Positions 27,396 through 41,209 are shown, counted from the first letter of the stretch. The stretch: DNA of 64,000 nt from Carboxylicivirga sp. M1479 (GCF_007097485.1 NZ_VKDE01000010.1:62001-126000), one strand, 5' to 3'. A program made the numbers and translations. The notes: a model not told the origin generated them from the letters alone.

Positions 27396-28823
27396 CTACA
27401 ACCTAGCCTTTTGCTCAAGATATAGCTTTAATTGCCTTGGTTCCTTAACACGCACCTCCCTATTTAACAACAAATCTTCATGAATCATCCAAGTGATGGT
27501 ATCCCATGTATGGCCTTCAGTCCATAAGGGCGTCATCATTTGATGGTCATACTCTTCCATCTTTGAACATAGTTCATCAAACTTCCCTAGTTCAACCTGA
27601 CTCAAATCCCTTCTTTCTGATAAGTCATTACGCAGGTTATACATACGATATCCAAGCCTGTCTACTTTTATCAATTTGTAATCCCCCTGGCGTAGAGCTT
27701 GGGATTGATTTTTTCTCCAATACAACTCACTATGTGGCTCACCGTCTTCTTTGCCAATGACAAAAGGGAGCAAACTAACACCATCCAAATCTTTAAAACG
27801 CGCCTTATCAGCACCAGCAGCATCAATACTCGACGCAAAAATATCAAGAGATGAACTTAGTCCATTATATGTCTGCCTGCCCCGAATTTTGGCTGGCCAA
27901 TGCATAAAAAATGGTACACGCTGCCCTCCTTCGTATTTATTCCCTTTGTAACCTTTTAATGGCAAATTGGATGATTGATTATTGTGCGCACCCCCATTAT
28001 CACTCAAAAAGAAAATCAAGGTATTATCAAGAATCTTGTCTTCCTCCAATTGTTTGACGATGGTACCAACTGCCCTATCCAATGCCCATGTCATTGCAGC
28101 AAGTTTTTGGCGCGGATGCCCCTTAAATAATGCTAAGTCTTCATTTGTTGCTTCCATTGGTGTATGTACCGCATTAGGTGCCCAGTACATAAAAAAGGGC
28201 TTTTCCTTATTGGCGTGTATAAAATCAGCTGCCTGCTCTCCCAACCGGTCAGTTAAATAGCCTTCGAAAGTTGTAAAAGTATCATTCTCTCTAATGGAGT
28301 GAATCGTTCCTTTTACATCTTGATGACGATTATGGAAATAACTACGACTACCCGCTAAGAAACCCCAAAAATAATCGAATCCCCTTGCATTCGGTTTATA
28401 GTGTTCCTCCCCTCCTAAATGCCATTTCCCAAAAGCAGACGTGGCATATCCGGCAGATTTCATCACATCAGCAATTGTTTTTTCATGCAAATCAATGCCA
28501 CAAGTATGGCTATCGGGGTTACACTCAAAGCCAAATCGCTGCTGATACCTACCTATCATTAACCCAGCCCTTGAAGGCCCACATACCGATGCGGTTACAT
28601 GCGCATCAGTGAAGATTACACCTCCATCAGCGAGCTTATCAATATTCGGTGTTTTTAAATCCTTACTCCCTGCAAAGCCAAAGTCAGCATATCCTGCATC
28701 ATCCACCAGCATAACAATGACATTGGGCTGTTCATTAAAATATTCCGAAGGCTGGCATGAAACTAAGCCCAACAGTAATCCAACAACGATTACCCAACCT
28801 ATGTTATTTACTCTATAATTCAT
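27396..28823 (-). CDS. S1-family sulfatase, lipoprotein
   Basis: 475 residues with lipobox LVSC (C23). The sulfatase domain begins NVIVMLVDDAGYADFGF. The formylglycine site is C81-G-P-S-R in SVCGPSRAGLMIG; glycine at the second position is tolerated in the C-x-P-S/A-R motif. SAFGKWHLGG, HTPMEATN and FLSDNGGAHNNQ hold further active-site residues. It is the last gene of block B, 42 bases after lacZ-like GH2. It hydrolyses a glycan sulfate ester in the periplasm or on the outer membrane. It belongs to a different branch from the pair at 32058 and 38467. Confidence 0.93.
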   Translation of the reverse strand: MNYRVNNIGWVIVVGLLLGLVSCQPSEYFNEQPNVIVMLVDDAGYADFGFAGSKDLKTPNIDKLADGGVIFTDAHVTASVCGPSRAGLMIGRYQQRFGFECNPDSHTCGIDLHEKTIADVMKSAGYATSAFGKWHLGGEEHYKPNARGFDYFWGFLAGSRSYFHNRHQDVKGTIHSIRENDTFTTFEGYLTDRLGEQAADFIHANKEKPFFMYWAPNAVHTPMEATNEDLALFKGHPRQKLAAMTWALDRAVGTIVKQLEEDKILDNTLIFFLSDNGGAHNNQSSNLPLKGYKGNKYEGGQRVPFFMHWPAKIRGRQTYNGLSSSLDIFASSIDAAGADKARFKDLDGVSLLPFVIGKEDGEPHSELYWRKNQSQALRQGDYKLIKVDRLGYRMYNLRNDLSERRDLSQVELGKFDELCSKMEEYDHQMMTPLWTEGHTWDTITWMIHEDLLLNREVRVKEPRQLKLYLEQKARL

Positions 28824-28865
28824 TACAGCTTTTTATACTAAAACAAAATTCAATCAGCTCCTTAA

Positions 28866-32030
<3,165 letters not shown>

Positions 32031-32057
32031 TTAAAATTAATTGCTGAAAAACACCTA

Positions 32058-33983
32058 CTACCAGAACATTTTATATTCCAAAGGTTTACCTTTAAATTTA
32101 TTTTCGAATAACTCACCGCACTCTTTTGTCACCGGTAACCCGGACTTAGCACACGTTTGCAGTATTTTCTCCAGAAATTGCTCATCTATTTCAGGATTTA
32201 ACAATAAAAGCTGACATGCCAAAGGTGCTAAAGTCTCATTTTCGCTAGCAATATATTTTAGCAATTGACTCTGTGTGTTCTCATTACCTGAATACGTCTG
32301 ATACTTAACAGCTTGAATAAAAACATCAGCCGGAGCATATGCATCTGTACTAATCACATTCATCCTCTTATCATGCCCGAATAATCTAAAATGAGAATAA
32401 ACGCTTACGGCTGACCAGTAGCGTACGATATCGTTTTCATGCTTTAGCCCTTGTAAATGATTTTCCAAGGCCTCTTTATCACCACATTTAAATGCCTGTT
32501 CAATTACTTCTTCTGCAGGGTAAAAGTCATTTTCCCTGCTTAATTCGTATGGAGTTAGCTGGCTTAATTTTAAACTATACTCAGGAATAAAATGGGCATC
32601 TCTGTTTTTGATTAAATCCGATTTCAATGCTTCTTCAAAGTCCTTAATCATAGAAACCAGTGAAGGTTCGTTCTTTAAATTGTTTATTTCCCATGGGTCT
32701 TCTTCCAGATGATAAAATGTTGCATTCCCTTTGAGTTTCAATAACCCGGCTTGTTCCTCGTTTAATCTATTATTCCTATAATCTTCACGTATATGTTGCG
32801 AAATATCTGAAAAGTCGAAATACTTTTGCCATCGTTTTTCAGATTGAAAAGGCATGAAGTTTCGATTATAGATATACTTCCCATCTGAAATGCTCCGGCA
32901 TAATGTGGTATTCTCTCCTGTTCTGTCAAGGCCGCCAACGGTATATTTCTTTGAGCCTTCTTTAAATTCACCCAATAAAGCGTTTCCATCCATATATTGA
33001 GGAGGCTCAATACCTGCCAATGACAAAACAGTAGCAGGTAGATCGACAAAATCAATCATAGCATCTGTAACGACCTGAGTTCCCCATGGTGACAAATGCT
33101 GATACATTTTTGGAAAGTAAATAATAAAGGGAACACGATATCCCATCGCTCTGGGGTAAGTTTTTCCCCAAGGCATCCCTTGCCCATGATCGCTAAAACA
33201 AAAGATGATGGTACTATCTTTTAACCCTTCCAACTCTAATCTATTTAGAATTCTACCAAAATGTTGGTCAGTTAATTGTATGGCATTATATATTCGAGAT
33301 AAATCGTTCCTCATCTCTGGTGTATCCTTGAAAATTGGCGGAACATCAATCTCATTGTCTAAGATTACATCCTCACTTTTTAGTGAATCCAGAATCTGTT
33401 CTTTGTACTTCCACCATGGATTTGTCATGGTGCGAGATTGATGACTATGAAAGCTATTAAAAACAGCAAAAAAAGGCTGACCAGGTTTTCTTTTCCACCA
33501 ACCTGCTTTCCCTGACGATTCATTCCATCCTGTTTTTCTAAAATGGTGACGTTTTGAGGTATTATAATCGGTTTTACTGTTGTTTGAAGTATAATAACCG
33601 GCATCCCGCAAATATTTAGGAAAAGCTTCAATAGAATCACCAACTGGATAATAACTACGGTGGTGTCCTGTCGCAAAACGGGTGGTTCTGCACCCTGTAA
33701 TTAGCGCAAACCTACTAGGGGAGCAAACCGTTCCGGTTGAGAATGCCGATGTAAATCGAATCCCTTCAGTGGCCAATTGATCCATTACGGGCGTATGTGC
33801 CTCTTCATTCCCATAACAACCAATAAACTGAGGCGAAGTATCTTCATATGTTAACCATAGAATATTAGGCTGAGTAGGTACATGCTCCTTAGTACACGAA
33901 GGCAACATCATTATTAGCATGCCAAGAACTAAGCAAATACGATTACAAGATAGTATCTGATTCATCATTATTATATTTTTCAA
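32058..33983 (-). CDS. S1-family sulfatase, lipoprotein (paralogue of the 38467 protein)
   Basis: 641 residues with lipobox LPSC (C30). The sulfatase domain starts NILWLTYEDTSPQFIGCYG; the formylglycine site is C87-S-P-S-R. GQPFFAVFNSFHSHQ and FSDHGQGMPWGKTYPRA follow. The last 150 residues are helical (NDIVRYWSAVSVYSHF), an extension also present in the 884-residue sulfatase at 38467-41121, with which it aligns along its whole length. That relative has a T9SS domain and the shared module; this one has a lipid anchor instead. The two may thus act on the same linkage in different places. The start MNQILSC at 33965 or earlier cannot be settled. Confidence 0.92.
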   Translation of the reverse strand: MKNIIMMNQILSCNRICLVLGMLIMMLPSCTKEHVPTQPNILWLTYEDTSPQFIGCYGNEEAHTPVMDQLATEGIRFTSAFSTGTVCSPSRFALITGCRTTRFATGHHRSYYPVGDSIEAFPKYLRDAGYYTSNNSKTDYNTSKRHHFRKTGWNESSGKAGWWKRKPGQPFFAVFNSFHSHQSRTMTNPWWKYKEQILDSLKSEDVILDNEIDVPPIFKDTPEMRNDLSRIYNAIQLTDQHFGRILNRLELEGLKDSTIIFCFSDHGQGMPWGKTYPRAMGYRVPFIIYFPKMYQHLSPWGTQVVTDAMIDFVDLPATVLSLAGIEPPQYMDGNALLGEFKEGSKKYTVGGLDRTGENTTLCRSISDGKYIYNRNFMPFQSEKRWQKYFDFSDISQHIREDYRNNRLNEEQAGLLKLKGNATFYHLEEDPWEINNLKNEPSLVSMIKDFEEALKSDLIKNRDAHFIPEYSLKLSQLTPYELSRENDFYPAEEVIEQAFKCGDKEALENHLQGLKHENDIVRYWSAVSVYSHFRLFGHDKRMNVISTDAYAPADVFIQAVKYQTYSGNENTQSQLLKYIASENETLAPLACQLLLLNPEIDEQFLEKILQTCAKSGLPVTKECGELFENKFKGKPLEYKMFW

Positions 33984-33997
33984 CGAAAACGCCCCTA

Positions 33998-36865
33998 TTA
34001 GTTAAACAATTGCCTTATTTCCTCCACTGATATTTTTGTCTGCGGATTAAAAGAATCTTCTGCCATATATTTTTGAAGGCTATACAACATTTGGCGGGCT
34101 TCTGGTCTTTTATCTAATGCTGATTGAAGATCAACACCAGCCATTACAAGCTTACCTTTACCAACTTTAGCTTCAAAAACCAAGGCCAGGTTACGATTAG
34201 TCACCCAGTCATCAATAATGCGAACAATGGGCTGTGGTGTATTTTCAAATCCTTCAATATTGATTGCATTGGAATGGCTAGTCGCATCCCACCACTGCCA
34301 ATTGGAGTGATACTCCGTGGGAAACTCAGCCAAGGCTGGATGAGTAGGATCACATAAAATGCCTAAGGTGTGCGGTTTTTGACCATTGGTCCAGGCTGTA
34401 TTCCAAAACATACTTGAAAAACCGACAGCCACATCGCCGCCTTTTTCAACTGTTATACTGCCTTTTTCAACTGTTAATAATACACTTCCTCCATTTTCCA
34501 GAGTGGCAATTGCGGCTTCATTGAAGCTTGACACAACCAATGCATCGCTTTCTACTTTCGGTAACTCAGATGGATAAACCCAAAAGTCCCAGGTATTGAT
34601 GAAGCCTTCCACATCAACTTGTAATTGAAACTTCGAAGCCTCTGTTATTTCAATCAACTCGCTAATTGATCCAAGTTGAATGTTATGCCCCCAACTAATA
34701 TCTGTCTTTTTTAAAGTTCCATCTTTAACTAAAGTACCATTGGCATCAACAATTCTCCAAATAGGTATTACTTGTTTTAACTCCTGTGGACCATAATGCG
34801 CAATTTCCACATCGCAAGCAACTTTTTCGTCACTTGTGAAAATCATTTTCTTGAAACGCGCAAGAGGTACCGTTACATCACAAAACTGTTTAAACTCCTT
34901 AGGTGTTACATAGCCTTTCTCTTCGTAAAAAGCGTCTAATATTCCAACCAAAGCAGTACCCTGACCGGTGAAATCACTTAAATCCAATAACTGAAAACCA
35001 CTAAAACCTTTAGTTCGTAATGCTGCTTCAATATCGGCCTTATAACAAAGTGTTTGCAACATACCTGAAGCTTTCACAAAATCATCAGCCAAGTGCAACA
35101 TTCCATGTGCTTCTATACTTTTTTGGAAAATCTCGAAATTTGTGGGCTTTAAAACACCGTCGTATTTCTCCATTTCTTTAAAGTTAGGATAAACACACCA
35201 CTGTCCTGTTTCATGGGCGATCATTGGAGATTTTAGTTTCGCAACGGTTTTTTCAAAATCATAATCACTCCGCGGTGCTTCTTTATTGATAACACTCTTC
35301 AGGTTTTGATTCCACCCTTGAATACGGGTTCCCTGATGGGTATTATGGAAGTCATTTTCTGGGATAAGGGGCCAACCTGCCCCTGTTGTATAAATTCTAC
35401 GTTTATCATCTTTTGCTTTCCAGTACCTTACAAAGTCAACTAAATAAGCTCTATGATTTTTACCATGTGGTTCATTACCGTATGGCATCAGACAAAATGA
35501 GGGATGATTCCCATATTCTGCTACCATTCGTTCACTTTCATCGTAAATCCATTGATCCAAAGCCGTACTATCGCCCAAATTTGTTGCCCAGGCAGAAGCC
35601 TCAACCTGATAATAAAAACCCAGTTTATCAGCCGCCTCAAAAGCCGCTTTGGGAGGGCACCATGAGTGAAAGCGAATGTGGTTAAGACCATGTGCTTTAC
35701 AAGTCTTGATAATTCGCTCCCATTGTTCAAGCGATGTTGGAGGATAGCCAGTTTTAGGAAATACCGCACAATCTAAAGTACCTCGTAAATAAACGGGTCT
35801 GCCATTATTCTGAAGACCTTTGCCTACGTTTTTAAACTCTCGCATCCCAAAGTTTCCTTCCCATTTATCACTCGCCATGTCGGTATCCAATTGCACAGAT
35901 AATTGATATACATTGGGATTAAATTCATCCCATAACAACATATCGTCTCCCATATTGTAGATAAGCTCAAGCGTATCTACCTTCGCCTCTAATTTAAATG
36001 AAGTAGCCATGGATTTGACCTTGTGATACTTACTTGCACCAATCGTTTTAGCTTCAACTGATAGCTGGCCTGACTGCAATTGACCACTAGTATTCTTCAC
36101 AACAATCTTCAACCGTGCCGTTTTATTTTCTACATTAGGATATATCTGCACATTCGAAACAAAGATTTCATCTCTTTTAACTAATTTGATATCGCCAACA
36201 ATGCCATTCCAGTTACTCTGCGTATTATCTGATATACTGTGGGCATCGATACCAACATTAATATCTTTTACGCGATTATCAACGCTAATAGTAATTTGAT
36301 TGAGCCCAGCTTGAATAAACTTGCCGATGGCATAGCGATGTGCCATACCCAAAGCATTTTGAAGCCCGACATTTTGACCATTAACCCATACAGTAGTTTC
36401 CCAATGAGGACGCTCAAGATACAGTTCAATAATTTTCCCTTGCCAGTCTTCAGGCACCATAATTTCTTTTTGATACCACGCTCTGCCCACATAGTGATAA
36501 TCGGAAATTAACCAAAAAGGATATCTGAATTTATCATCACTCAAATAGGGTTTGTAGTTTTCATCATCAGACCATGACTTACCTTCGGGGTATTGTTTCC
36601 AGGTATTACCTGTAAATTGTGTTTCATACCCTACGGGATAACCTTTATTCTGTTCGGGCATGGATCCTGGCAGATTAATGAGGTCTGTTAACTGCCTTTG
36701 AAACCACTGTTCGTTTATTCCCCTATCCAAGCTATCCATTTGAAAAGTCCATTGACCCGATAGGTCAATTTCATTGACTTCTTTGGGAGAACAACTAAAT
36801 AATAAGGATATACAACAAGCTATAAAGAAAAAAACGATATTACCTTTAAAATTATTGATAGTCAT
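33998..36865 (-). CDS. GH2-family glycosidase, lipoprotein
   Basis: 955 residues with lipobox LFSC (C25). Layout: jelly-roll sugar-binding domain with an insertion (about 85-120), Ig-like domain, TIM barrel with acid/base in PYGNEPHGKN (E465) and nucleophile in MIAHETGQW (E552), then a region shared with its paralogues (TNGQKPHTLGILCDP, HSNWQWWDATS). It ends without a discoidin domain. NEPHG instead of NELEG separates it from the paralogues at 18212 and 48960. It is encoded 14 bases before the sulfatase at 32058-33983, so the two enzymes are likely made together. An exo-acting beta-glycosidase of unknown substrate. Confidence 0.88.
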   Translation of the reverse strand: MTINNFKGNIVFFFIACCISLLFSCSPKEVNEIDLSGQWTFQMDSLDRGINEQWFQRQLTDLINLPGSMPEQNKGYPVGYETQFTGNTWKQYPEGKSWSDDENYKPYLSDDKFRYPFWLISDYHYVGRAWYQKEIMVPEDWQGKIIELYLERPHWETTVWVNGQNVGLQNALGMAHRYAIGKFIQAGLNQITISVDNRVKDINVGIDAHSISDNTQSNWNGIVGDIKLVKRDEIFVSNVQIYPNVENKTARLKIVVKNTSGQLQSGQLSVEAKTIGASKYHKVKSMATSFKLEAKVDTLELIYNMGDDMLLWDEFNPNVYQLSVQLDTDMASDKWEGNFGMREFKNVGKGLQNNGRPVYLRGTLDCAVFPKTGYPPTSLEQWERIIKTCKAHGLNHIRFHSWCPPKAAFEAADKLGFYYQVEASAWATNLGDSTALDQWIYDESERMVAEYGNHPSFCLMPYGNEPHGKNHRAYLVDFVRYWKAKDDKRRIYTTGAGWPLIPENDFHNTHQGTRIQGWNQNLKSVINKEAPRSDYDFEKTVAKLKSPMIAHETGQWCVYPNFKEMEKYDGVLKPTNFEIFQKSIEAHGMLHLADDFVKASGMLQTLCYKADIEAALRTKGFSGFQLLDLSDFTGQGTALVGILDAFYEEKGYVTPKEFKQFCDVTVPLARFKKMIFTSDEKVACDVEIAHYGPQELKQVIPIWRIVDANGTLVKDGTLKKTDISWGHNIQLGSISELIEITEASKFQLQVDVEGFINTWDFWVYPSELPKVESDALVVSSFNEAAIATLENGGSVLLTVEKGSITVEKGGDVAVGFSSMFWNTAWTNGQKPHTLGILCDPTHPALAEFPTEYHSNWQWWDATSHSNAINIEGFENTPQPIVRIIDDWVTNRNLALVFEAKVGKGKLVMAGVDLQSALDKRPEARQMLYSLQKYMAEDSFNPQTKISVEEIRQLFN

Positions 36866-36961
36866 ACCTTTAACTATTAGAATTGAATCTGTGAGTTTAA
36901 TCTAAAATTCAATCACATTACTGCAACTTATTTCCGAAACCAATCAAATCGTTATTAAACA

Positions 36962-38455
36962 TCACATAACGATAACCTTCTCAGTACTATTATCAACTTT
37001 AACAATGTAGATACCAGCCCTTGGCACTTGATAGGAAAAACCATTGCTATTATCAGAATATAGAACTTTGCCATTAATGTCATAAAGCACTACCCTACTC
37101 ATTTCATCACTTAATGGTTCAAATTTTATAGTTCCAGAATTATTTGTTGTAATCAAATACTTTTTTTTTACGTCTATTTCGGCTGTAGTTGTTGCCACTG
37201 TTGTTCTGGGTTCTGGATTGTTATTTACTATAATTTCATCGATGAAGCCAAATTTATCGACGTTATCCAATACAAAGTCGCCTGTTGGTGAATTATCGCT
37301 TATAAAACGAATGTTGTTAACTGCTAATCCCAAACTACCACCTTCGATTACGAAAACCAAGTCTTGCCACTCACCTATTTCTGTGTATTCCTGGGTTGGT
37401 CGGAGGTTTATTTCATTTCCCATTTGGTTTGGTCTGACAACAACATCGGGCTTTGCCGGATATTTTGCCATAACATGAAGGTAAGCGACTTCATTAGAGG
37501 GAATGGAAAAATCACATGGAATATCAAGAAGCTCCCACCAAAGTGTTGAAGTTCTCTTAATTTGTCCGCAATTATCCGTTTGATTAATCCCTGATTTAAG
37601 AGGATTCTCCACGACTTCAAAGGCTGCACCTCCAGCTGTAGTGACACTTATGGGTGTTTCAAAATCTGTTATCGTCTGTGGGGTAAGTGATGAAACAATT
37701 TCATCATTCATAAGAAACAGCTCAGCTATTTTATTAGCGACTAGGTGATGCCCTGTTGCGTTGACATGGTTATTCTGAGCCATATAAGGAGATAGTGATT
37801 CGCCATTTTCTACAAGTTCCTTAAAAATTGCATAGCTGTCGATTAGACCTACATTGTTGTCGATTGCTAGTTGTCTTATCTGCGCGGCGTGTTGTGCCAA
37901 TGGCGTTTCATCTGATAGTATATCCTCATTTGTATCAGGTGTGGGCGTTAATAAAAACACCTTGACCCCATGTACATTTCCATCTCTGTCAGTAAATGTA
38001 TGTGCTAATGCGGCATCAATCATTTTCTGCCAGGCCGTTTTTGCTCTATCAAGTCCAATACCACGGTCGTTTAAGGCATAATCAATGAACAGAACATCGG
38101 GTCGCATGGTAAGCACCTCATTGGCAAAGCGCGTTTCACCTCTCTCGGCCTGCTCACCGCCAATAGACGTGGTAATTGAATTGACTACTGCATAAGGATA
38201 TTTACCTTTAATCTGTTCGAGTGTATAATGCGGATAAGCCCCCAGCTTGTAAACATTTCCAGCGGTGTAGTAACCAGTTGGCACTGAATGTCCGTGAAAA
38301 ACCAAGTTGATGGTTCTGTTATTAGGCCATTTTATTTTAAACTCATCTCGTATATTCCTTAAGTAAGATTCATCGGCTTGTGCCAAAGCATTGATTGATG
38401 TAAAAAGTAAAAGGGTATATACGAAAACTGTTATTACGATATTTTTCTTTTTCAT
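36962..38455 (-). CDS. SGNH/GDSL hydrolase with shared C-terminal module and T9SS signal
   Basis: 497 residues. After a signal peptide (NALAQ, 26) comes an SGNH-fold hydrolase domain (about 35-250): nucleophile Ser in LVFHGHSVPTGY, block III DYALND, and block V NNHVNATGHH. Residues about 265-420 are the module shared with three other proteins (FETPISVTTAGGAAF, CGQIKRTSTLWWEL, NVDKFGFIDEIIVN), then a T9SS sorting domain (VPRAGIYIVKVDN). SGNH enzymes in glycan loci usually remove acetyl or other ester groups. The usual Asp three residues before the catalytic His is not visible (Gln-Asn-Asn-His), so activity or chemistry may differ. It lies 11 bases after the sulfatase gene. Confidence 0.82.
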   Translation of the reverse strand: MKKKNIVITVFVYTLLLFTSINALAQADESYLRNIRDEFKIKWPNNRTINLVFHGHSVPTGYYTAGNVYKLGAYPHYTLEQIKGKYPYAVVNSITTSIGGEQAERGETRFANEVLTMRPDVLFIDYALNDRGIGLDRAKTAWQKMIDAALAHTFTDRDGNVHGVKVFLLTPTPDTNEDILSDETPLAQHAAQIRQLAIDNNVGLIDSYAIFKELVENGESLSPYMAQNNHVNATGHHLVANKIAELFLMNDEIVSSLTPQTITDFETPISVTTAGGAAFEVVENPLKSGINQTDNCGQIKRTSTLWWELLDIPCDFSIPSNEVAYLHVMAKYPAKPDVVVRPNQMGNEINLRPTQEYTEIGEWQDLVFVIEGGSLGLAVNNIRFISDNSPTGDFVLDNVDKFGFIDEIIVNNNPEPRTTVATTTAEIDVKKKYLITTNNSGTIKFEPLSDEMSRVVLYDINGKVLYSDNSNGFSYQVPRAGIYIVKVDNSTEKVIVM

Positions 38456-38466
38456 GTCTGAGTTAT

Positions 38467-41121
38467 TTACTGTACAAATATCTTTTCAATAGCATTCCCA
38501 ATCCTAACAATGTATACGCCTGATCTAGGAACTCGGAAATTATGAATGGATTTATTGGCAGAGAAAAGTATTTTCCCTGAAAGGTCATACACCTCAAATT
38601 GTATGGTTTGACCTGTATTAGATTGAAAAGCAATAAATTGATCGCGAGCGATTAGACTATAATCCCTCTTCATCTCTGGTGTTTTTGTTGAAGTAGAAAT
38701 GGTTCTTCGTGCAGAACTATTATTGACAATGATTTCATCTATAAAGCCAAATTTGCTCAGGTTATCAAGAACAAATCCTGAAGGTGAGTTTTGAAAACCA
38801 CAATCATCCATATACCTTACGTTTGTTACATTAAGACCACTACTGCCACCGGGAAGAATAAATACCAGGTCTTGCCACTCGCCCAAAGCATCATATTCGT
38901 GAATTGTACGAAGGTTCATCTCATTGCCCATACTATTTAGCCTAACTACAACATCTGGTTGCGCCGGGTAGTTGACCAAAACATGCAAATACGCAACTTC
39001 ATCAGCAGGGATAGAAAAATTACATGGGATATCAATTAATTCCCACCAATTAGTACTTGTGCGCTTTAATTGTCCGCATTTATTGGTTTGATTGATGGCT
39101 GTCTTCTCTGTATTCTGCACAACACTAAAGGCAGCACCTGAAGCCGGAACAACATTAATTGGTGTTTCAAAATCAGTTATTACCTGTTCTGCAATAGTTG
39201 ATGTCCCATAATTAAAAGCAAAATTTGCTGCTTTTAAACGGTACATTAAAACATCAGCACTTGCCCAGGTTGCCCAAAGACTGCTTACTCCACTCGTTTC
39301 ATTATGTACTTTTTGAACATGGTCGCCAAAGTCTTTAAAACTTTCCATGTTTTGAATAAGTTCTATAGCCATTAAGGATAAATCTGGATCTGTCGAAAGA
39401 CTACTATTTTCCAGGATTAATTTAGCCGTTTCGTTTTTATTGTTTTCATAAATGGCTGCGGCCAGGTAAATTTTTGCCGGCTCATAATTATCAGCTAAAT
39501 GTGTGGCCATCACTTCTAAATCAGCAGATGACAAGCCGGTTTGTGACAACAGACCAACTGCAGCCCAATAGCGAACCAAGTCATTTTGATGGTCTAGAAA
39601 TTGTATTTGTTGTTGCTTAACATCACTCCCTGTAAAACCTGATAAAGAAGCTGCCTGCCAGATTTCATTCATATTATAAGCCGCTGTATTACGGTACTCG
39701 TATGGTGTTGTTCCACCTGGTAACCTCTTATAATCATATTCTGTAGCCAACATTATATCTTTCGATTGAATAATATTTTGCTCAAGAACTAAACGCATTT
39801 GTGCAATTTCATTAGCATAAGCTGGATCATCAATGAGGTTATTCATTTCCCACATATCATCACTCAGGTTATAAAAGGCTTCAGGTGTTCTTTTCTCAAA
39901 CACAAACGACTGTTGCGCTGGCAACTTACCTGCAGTAAAATCTTCGTACATTAACTTACATATCTCGCCCTTGATAAAATAGTTGATATAGCGTTGCTCT
40001 GGCTGAAATGGTGTGAAATTGCGGACATATATCAGATTCTCCTTAATTACGGCTCGGTTAACATTAACCCCGTTATCCACACGGTCGTTCGACACAAACA
40101 TATAATCAGGAGCAGCCTCTCGGTGGGTTCCCAAAAAGGCGCGACCATCAAAATAGTCTGGAGACTCAATACCTGCCAGACTTAGTATAGTAGCCGCCAA
40201 ATCAGCAAAGTTAATCTGCTCTGAAGTAACGACTCCTCCAGTTCCAAAGGGCGATAAATGCTTGTACATTTCAGGAAACCAAACGACAAAAGGAACTTTA
40301 TATCCCTGCCCAATACCATTTGTTTTTTGCCGGGGCATTCCTTGCCCATGATCGGCATAAAAGAAGATAATGGTATTGTCTTTCAAACCAGCATCCTCTA
40401 ATGCTTGTAGGCGTTTTCCAATATTATAATCGGTTAATGAAATACCATTGTACATTCGAGCATACTCTTTACGCATCTCCGGTGTGTCGGCCAGGTATGG
40501 TGGCATGTCAAAATCATTTTCTCCTACTTCAAGATGATCGGGCAGCACGTCTAGTACATTTTTAACGTAATCAACATACGAATCTGTCATTGTGCGCGAC
40601 TGATGAGAACCGGCATAATTAAACACAGAGAAAAATGGCTGCCCTGCCTGGCGGTTCCACCAACCAGCGGAATTTGAACTTTCATCCCATGAATTTTGGA
40701 TGATGCTTGACGCATTTGACGTATTATAGTCTGTTTTTGAATTATTACTGGTATAGTAACCGGCCTGTTTTAGATAATAAGGAAAGCCCTTTATCATATC
40801 AGGGATAGGATACGTTGTGCGCTGATTCCCCGTTCCCATCTTATAAGTTCGAACCCCGGTTATGATAGTACTCCTGCTTGGGGCACAGCTTGTGCCTGTA
40901 CTGTATGCATTTGCAAAACGAACGCCTTCGGCTGCCAGCTGGTCAATATTTGGTGTATTCACAGCTTCATTCCCATAACAACCTATATTTTGTGGCGAAG
41001 TATCTTCAATAACCAACCATAAAATATTAGGCAAATCATCCCCTTGGGCATTCATTCCCTGCGATGCTATCACACAAAACAGCATCAATAAATTAAATTT
41101 CAATAACTTCGATTTTCTCAT
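38467..41121 (-). CDS. S1-family sulfatase fused to shared module, T9SS-exported
   Basis: 884 residues. Signal peptide (GMNAQ, 26), sulfatase domain (about 30-480) with C79-A-P-S-R formylglycine motif in GTSCAPSRSTIITG, FYADHGQGMPRQKTNG, a helical extension (about 490-640), then the shared module (about 650-800: FETPINVVPASGAAF, CGQLKRTSTNWWEL, NLSKFGFIDEIIVN) and a T9SS sorting domain (VPRSGVYIVRIGN). Its first 640 residues parallel the lipoprotein sulfatase at 32058-33983. Export and the module suggest it works on intact polymer outside the cell. Sulfatase length beyond 600 residues is unusual. Confidence 0.92.
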   Translation of the reverse strand: MRKSKLLKFNLLMLFCVIASQGMNAQGDDLPNILWLVIEDTSPQNIGCYGNEAVNTPNIDQLAAEGVRFANAYSTGTSCAPSRSTIITGVRTYKMGTGNQRTTYPIPDMIKGFPYYLKQAGYYTSNNSKTDYNTSNASSIIQNSWDESSNSAGWWNRQAGQPFFSVFNYAGSHQSRTMTDSYVDYVKNVLDVLPDHLEVGENDFDMPPYLADTPEMRKEYARMYNGISLTDYNIGKRLQALEDAGLKDNTIIFFYADHGQGMPRQKTNGIGQGYKVPFVVWFPEMYKHLSPFGTGGVVTSEQINFADLAATILSLAGIESPDYFDGRAFLGTHREAAPDYMFVSNDRVDNGVNVNRAVIKENLIYVRNFTPFQPEQRYINYFIKGEICKLMYEDFTAGKLPAQQSFVFEKRTPEAFYNLSDDMWEMNNLIDDPAYANEIAQMRLVLEQNIIQSKDIMLATEYDYKRLPGGTTPYEYRNTAAYNMNEIWQAASLSGFTGSDVKQQQIQFLDHQNDLVRYWAAVGLLSQTGLSSADLEVMATHLADNYEPAKIYLAAAIYENNKNETAKLILENSSLSTDPDLSLMAIELIQNMESFKDFGDHVQKVHNETSGVSSLWATWASADVLMYRLKAANFAFNYGTSTIAEQVITDFETPINVVPASGAAFSVVQNTEKTAINQTNKCGQLKRTSTNWWELIDIPCNFSIPADEVAYLHVLVNYPAQPDVVVRLNSMGNEMNLRTIHEYDALGEWQDLVFILPGGSSGLNVTNVRYMDDCGFQNSPSGFVLDNLSKFGFIDEIIVNNSSARRTISTSTKTPEMKRDYSLIARDQFIAFQSNTGQTIQFEVYDLSGKILFSANKSIHNFRVPRSGVYIVRIGNAIEKIFVQ

Positions 41122-41209
41122 ATTGGATATTCTTTTTACACCCTTTTCAACAAGAGTTTTGTACTTTTTAATTGATAGTTAAATAAGCATTAGGTACACA
41201 CCATAATTA

